Below, piece after piece: positions 60,929 to 64,000 of a stretch of 64,000 bases of DNA (within the stretch, counting starts at the first letter, position 1; every line of letters begins with the position of its first letter). The notes under the pieces are model-generated. The model had not been told where the DNA came from. It made no database searches and saw only the letters and a list, made by a program, of their open reading frames with translations. This DNA is from Thauera sp. 2A1 (lineage in GTDB: Bacteria > Pseudomonadota > Gammaproteobacteria > Burkholderiales > Rhodocyclaceae). A program made the translations under genes and the position numbers. The DNA lies in assembly GCF_009469595.2 (NCBI RefSeq), contig NZ_SSXV01000020.1, positions 1 through 64,000 of the forward strand. Reading direction: 5' to 3'.

Positions 60929-63900
60929 ATGGCGTTCGCTTCCGTCCACCTGCGCCCGGTGGCGCCGCGCAACCGGCCTCCGAGCCAGTGGCTGCGCCTT
61001 GCGCTCCCCCTGTTACTGATCTCGCTGCTGATCGGTGCCCTGAGCGCCGCTGCCTATCGCTACCTCGGGGGCGAGATCCGCCACGAGACGCATCGCACCC
61101 TGGCCGTCATCGCCGAACAGAAACGCCAGTCGATCGAAGCTTCGCTGGCCGAGATCAGGCTCGACGCGCAGTTGTACTTTTCCGGCCACTCGCGCATCGA
61201 GCAGGACTTTGCGCAGTGGTTGCGTACCGGGCGGCGCGACGACGCCGCGCTCGAGCGCATGCAGGGGTTCATGAATGCGGTGGCGCAGGCGCGCGCCTGG
61301 GCCGGCATCGCGGTGCTGGACGGCAGCGGTGAGCGCGTCGCGATGGCTGGCGATGCCGAGCTGAGCGGTCACGACGCGGTGATCGCCGACATCATGCGGC
61401 GGCCGCGGCTCGAATTCGTCGATCTACACCGCAATGCGCACGGCCTCGTCCAGTATGGTGTGCTCGTGCCGATCCGCGCCAGCGTCGGCGGCGCGCCGCA
61501 GGGCGTGGCCTACGTGGCCTTGCGCGCCGATTCGCTGCTCTACCCGATGGTGGGCTCCTGGCCGGTGCCGACGCGCACCGCGGAAACCTATCTCGTGCGC
61601 CGGGACGGCGATGCGGTGCGCTTCCTGACGCCGCTGCGCCATCGGCAGGACGCGGCGCTCGCGCTGGTCAAGCCGCTGGGGACGCCGGCGCTGCCGGCTG
61701 CGCGCGCAGTGAAGGGCGAGCGCGGCATCATCGAAGGCGGCCGCGACTACCGCGGCGTGGCGGTGCTGGCGTACGCATCGGCGGTGGCCGGAACCCCATG
61801 GATCATGCTCGCCGAGATCGACGAGCTGGAAGCCTATTCCGGCATCCGCACGCTGACCTGGGGTATGGGCGTGCTGCTGGGCACGGTGCTGCTGATGATC
61901 TATTCGTCCGGTTACCTGTTGTGGCGCCGCGACCGCCAGCGCCGCGAACTCGCCGCGCTGCAGGCGCGCCAGACGGCCGAGGCGCGCTTCCGCGTGATCT
62001 TCGAGCAGGCGCCGCTCGGCGTGGTGCTGCTCGATCCGCGCAGCGGCTGCATCACCGAGGCGAACCAGCGCTTCGCCGACATCGTCGGCCGCAGCCCGGC
62101 CGAGCTGGTCGGCGTGGAGCCTGCCGGCTTCACCCACCCGGACGACGTCGACGAGAGCCGCGACAAGGTCAGGCGCCTGGGCGCGGGCGAGATCGGGGGC
62201 TACCGCATCAACAAGCGCTACCTGCGGCCGGACGGCAGCGTCGTGTGGGTCAGCCTCACCTTCGCGCCGGTGCGGGTGGAGACCGAGGAGGCGCCGCGCT
62301 ACCTCGGCATCGTCGAGGACATCACCGCGCGCAAGCAGATGGAGGAGCGCCTGCGCATCAGCGAGGAGCGCCATCGCCTGCTGGCGGACAACGCCATCGA
62401 CGTCATCGTCACGCTGGACCTGGACGGCCGCTTCTCCTACGTCAGTCCCTCGGTCGAGCGCCTGCGCGGCTACACCGCCGACGAGGCGCTGCGGCAGACG
62501 CTGGACGAGGTCCTGACGCCGGACTCGCTCAACAAGGCGCGGGCCTACCTCGCCAGCCTTCGCGCCAGCCTGGCCAACGGGGGCGCGCTCGAGACCTTCC
62601 GCGGCGAGCTGGAGCACTGCTGCAAGGACGGCAGCACGGTGTGGGCGGACGTCACCGCCAGCCCCATCCTGAGCGCCGACGGCAGCTTCGTCGAGATCCT
62701 CGGCGTCACCCGCGACATCAGCGAGCGCATGCGCCACGAGCGCGAGCTGCAGCAGGCCTACGAAACCGCCGAGGCGGCCAACGCGGCCAAGAGCGAGTTC
62801 CTCGCGCACATGAGCCACGAGATCCGCACGCCGATGAATGCGGTGCTCGGCCTGGCGCAGGTGCTCGAACGCGAGCCGCTGGCCGACAACCAGCGCGAGA
62901 TGGTCGAGCGCATCCGCAGCGCCGGCCAGTCGCTGCTGGCCATCCTCAACGACGTGCTCGACCTGTCCAAGATCGAGGCCGGCCAGTTGCGCATCGAGCC
63001 GCGCCCGTTCGAGCTGGGCGCGCTGCTGGCCAACCTCGACAGCCTGATGGGGCAGACCGCGCGCGCCAAGGGGCTGGTGCTGCGCACCTACGCGCCGGCC
63101 ACGCCGTTGGGCCCGCTGGTGGGCGACGGCCTGCGCCTGGAGCAGGTGCTGTTCAACCTCACCGGCAACGCGATCAAGTTCACCGAGCAGGGCGAAGTGG
63201 CGCTGCTGGTGCAGGTGCGCGACAGCAGCGCGTCGGCGGTGCGGCTGCGCTTCGAGGTGCGCGACAGCGGCATCGGCATCGCCCCCGAGGCGCTGCAACG
63301 GCTGTTCGCGCCCTTCACCCAGGCCGATGCCGGCATCGGCCGCCGCTACGGCGGCACCGGGCTGGGGCTGTCGATCTGCAAGCGCCTGGTCGAGCTGATG
63401 GGGGGTGAGATCGGCGCCGAAAGCCAGCTCGGCCACGGCAGCGTGTTCTGGTTCGAATTGCCGTTCGCGCGCGCGGCCGAAGCCGACGCGCCGCCTGCGC
63501 CCGTCCGGTCGGCGGCACAGTCGGCCGGACCGCGGCTGGCTGGCGCCCATGTGCTGGTGGTCGACGACAGCGCGATGAACCGGGACCTGGTCGAGCGCGC
63601 TCTCAGGCTCGAGGGCGCCACCGCGACGCTGGCGGCAGACGGCCAGCAGGCGGTGCAGTTGCTGAAGACGAGGTCGCAGGGCTTCGACGCGGTGCTGATG
63701 GACGTGCAGATGCCGGTGATGGACGGGCTCAGCGCGATGCGCTTCATCCGCGCCGAGCTCGGCCTGCGCGAGCTGCCCATCATCGCCTTCACCGCCGGCG
63801 TGCGCGAGGATCAGCAGGCCGCGGCGCGCGACGCCGGCGCCAACGACGTGCTGCCCAAGCCGATGGACCTCGAGCAGATGGCGCAGGTGCTGGCGCGCTG

Positions 63901-64000
63901 GCTCGATGCCGGCCCGCGTGCTGCGGGCACTGCGTCCGCAGGCCCGATGCCGGCGGCGGCCGAGTCGGCCGGAGCGCCGCTGCCGGCAGCCGCTGCGACG
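60929..64000 (+). CDS. Hybrid sensor histidine kinase (partial, runs off the window)
   Basis: 1024 codons are present and the frame is open at the window end. Two membrane helices (about residues 23-45 and 300-325) enclose a periplasmic sensor domain. Two PAS domains follow (FEQAPLGVVLLDPRSGCITE; DNAIDVIVTLDLDGRFSYVS), then HisKA with FLAHMSHEIRTPMNAV (H630), HATPase with DSGIGI and GGTGLGLSICKRLVELMGGE, and a receiver domain (HVLVVDDSAMNRD, phosphoacceptor D925 in LMDVQMPVMDG). An Ala/Pro-rich linker at the edge suggests another output or Hpt domain beyond. The ligand is unknown. Confidence 0.93.
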   Translation, partial: MAFASVHLRPVAPRNRPPSQWLRLALPLLLISLLIGALSAAAYRYLGGEIRHETHRTLAVIAEQKRQSIEASLAEIRLDAQLYFSGHSRIEQDFAQWLRTGRRDDAALERMQGFMNAVAQARAWAGIAVLDGSGERVAMAGDAELSGHDAVIADIMRRPRLEFVDLHRNAHGLVQYGVLVPIRASVGGAPQGVAYVALRADSLLYPMVGSWPVPTRTAETYLVRRDGDAVRFLTPLRHRQDAALALVKPLGTPALPAARAVKGERGIIEGGRDYRGVAVLAYASAVAGTPWIMLAEIDELEAYSGIRTLTWGMGVLLGTVLLMIYSSGYLLWRRDRQRRELAALQARQTAEARFRVIFEQAPLGVVLLDPRSGCITEANQRFADIVGRSPAELVGVEPAGFTHPDDVDESRDKVRRLGAGEIGGYRINKRYLRPDGSVVWVSLTFAPVRVETEEAPRYLGIVEDITARKQMEERLRISEERHRLLADNAIDVIVTLDLDGRFSYVSPSVERLRGYTADEALRQTLDEVLTPDSLNKARAYLASLRASLANGGALETFRGELEHCCKDGSTVWADVTASPILSADGSFVEILGVTRDISERMRHERELQQAYETAEAANAAKSEFLAHMSHEIRTPMNAVLGLAQVLEREPLADNQREMVERIRSAGQSLLAILNDVLDLSKIEAGQLRIEPRPFELGALLANLDSLMGQTARAKGLVLRTYAPATPLGPLVGDGLRLEQVLFNLTGNAIKFTEQGEVALLVQVRDSSASAVRLRFEVRDSGIGIAPEALQRLFAPFTQADAGIGRRYGGTGLGLSICKRLVELMGGEIGAESQLGHGSVFWFELPFARAAEADAPPAPVRSAAQSAGPRLAGAHVLVVDDSAMNRDLVERALRLEGATATLAADGQQAVQLLKTRSQGFDAVLMDVQMPVMDGLSAMRFIRAELGLRELPIIAFTAGVREDQQAAARDAGANDVLPKPMDLEQMAQVLARWLDAGPRAAGTASAGPMPAAAESAGAPLPAAAAT

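Overview
The window is about 64 kb of high-GC, gene-dense chromosome. The gene content (DUF3348/DUF802/OmpA/DUF2894 operon, DUF2252, malic enzyme with a phosphotransacetylase-like tail, AcvB/MprF pair, RquA, a TyrR-like sigma-54 activator) points to a betaproteobacterium, most likely of the Rhodocyclales (Thauera/Azoarcus-like). This placement is inferred from family content, not from a marker gene. No rRNA, tRNA or CRISPR array was recognised.

Layout. 0-8.4 kb: end of a malic enzyme gene, a lipoprotein amidase coupled to a P-type cation ATPase, an AI-2E family permease, DUF2252, a SulP anion transporter and YnfA. 8.4-13 kb: a four-gene operon that looks like a proton-driven stator/motor (MotA/TolQ-like DUF802 protein with a very long helical tail plus a MotB-like OmpA protein). 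13.2-18.9 kb: alanine catabolism (TyrR-like sigma-54 activator, divergent dadA, AGCS symporter, alanine racemase) with a sigma-54 promoter in front of dadA. 19-24 kb: Na+/H+ antiporter, a Phd/RelE-type toxin-antitoxin pair, and a scarred segment in which part of a LysR gene is duplicated and a BrnT-type toxin is reduced to its C-terminus. 25-29 kb: MaoC protein and a zinc-uptake-like operon without an ATPase gene. 29-33.4 kb: phospholipase D-like, PAP2, diacylglycerol kinase, HD-GYP protein, PepSY protein and cytochrome b561.

33.4-37.3 kb is the most coherent system. An ECF sigma factor (SigF type) and its membrane anti-sigma (NrsF/DUF1109), a thioredoxin/CcdA pair, and a small six-cysteine secreted peptide followed by a DUF692 (MNIO) enzyme and a short DUF2063 protein are linked by three perfect GTAACC-N16-CGAA promoters, each correctly placed and oriented. 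This is a candidate metal-stress regulon producing a bufferin/HvfA-type modified peptide.

37.4-42.4 kb: AcvB-like hydrolase, MprF and a potassium-channel protein form an operon for aminoacyl-phosphatidylglycerol metabolism, with a PmrA-box-like direct repeat upstream. 43-49.8 kb is accessory DNA: a RelE/HigA-type pair, a small tyrosine recombinase, a 480-bp inverted-repeat-bounded element holding a dead recombinase, inverted intergenic repeats, and a compact five-gene cassette of mostly unknown function (nucleotidyltransferase-like, unknown, TIGR04255-like, two unknowns) that may be an undescribed defence or toxin system. 49.8-64 kb returns to core genes: glycine-zipper protein, gltA, a large conserved protein, pirin, RquA (rhodoquinone synthesis), a sulfatase, a PAS-GGDEF-EAL protein, an M23 peptidase and a hybrid sensor kinase cut by the window end.
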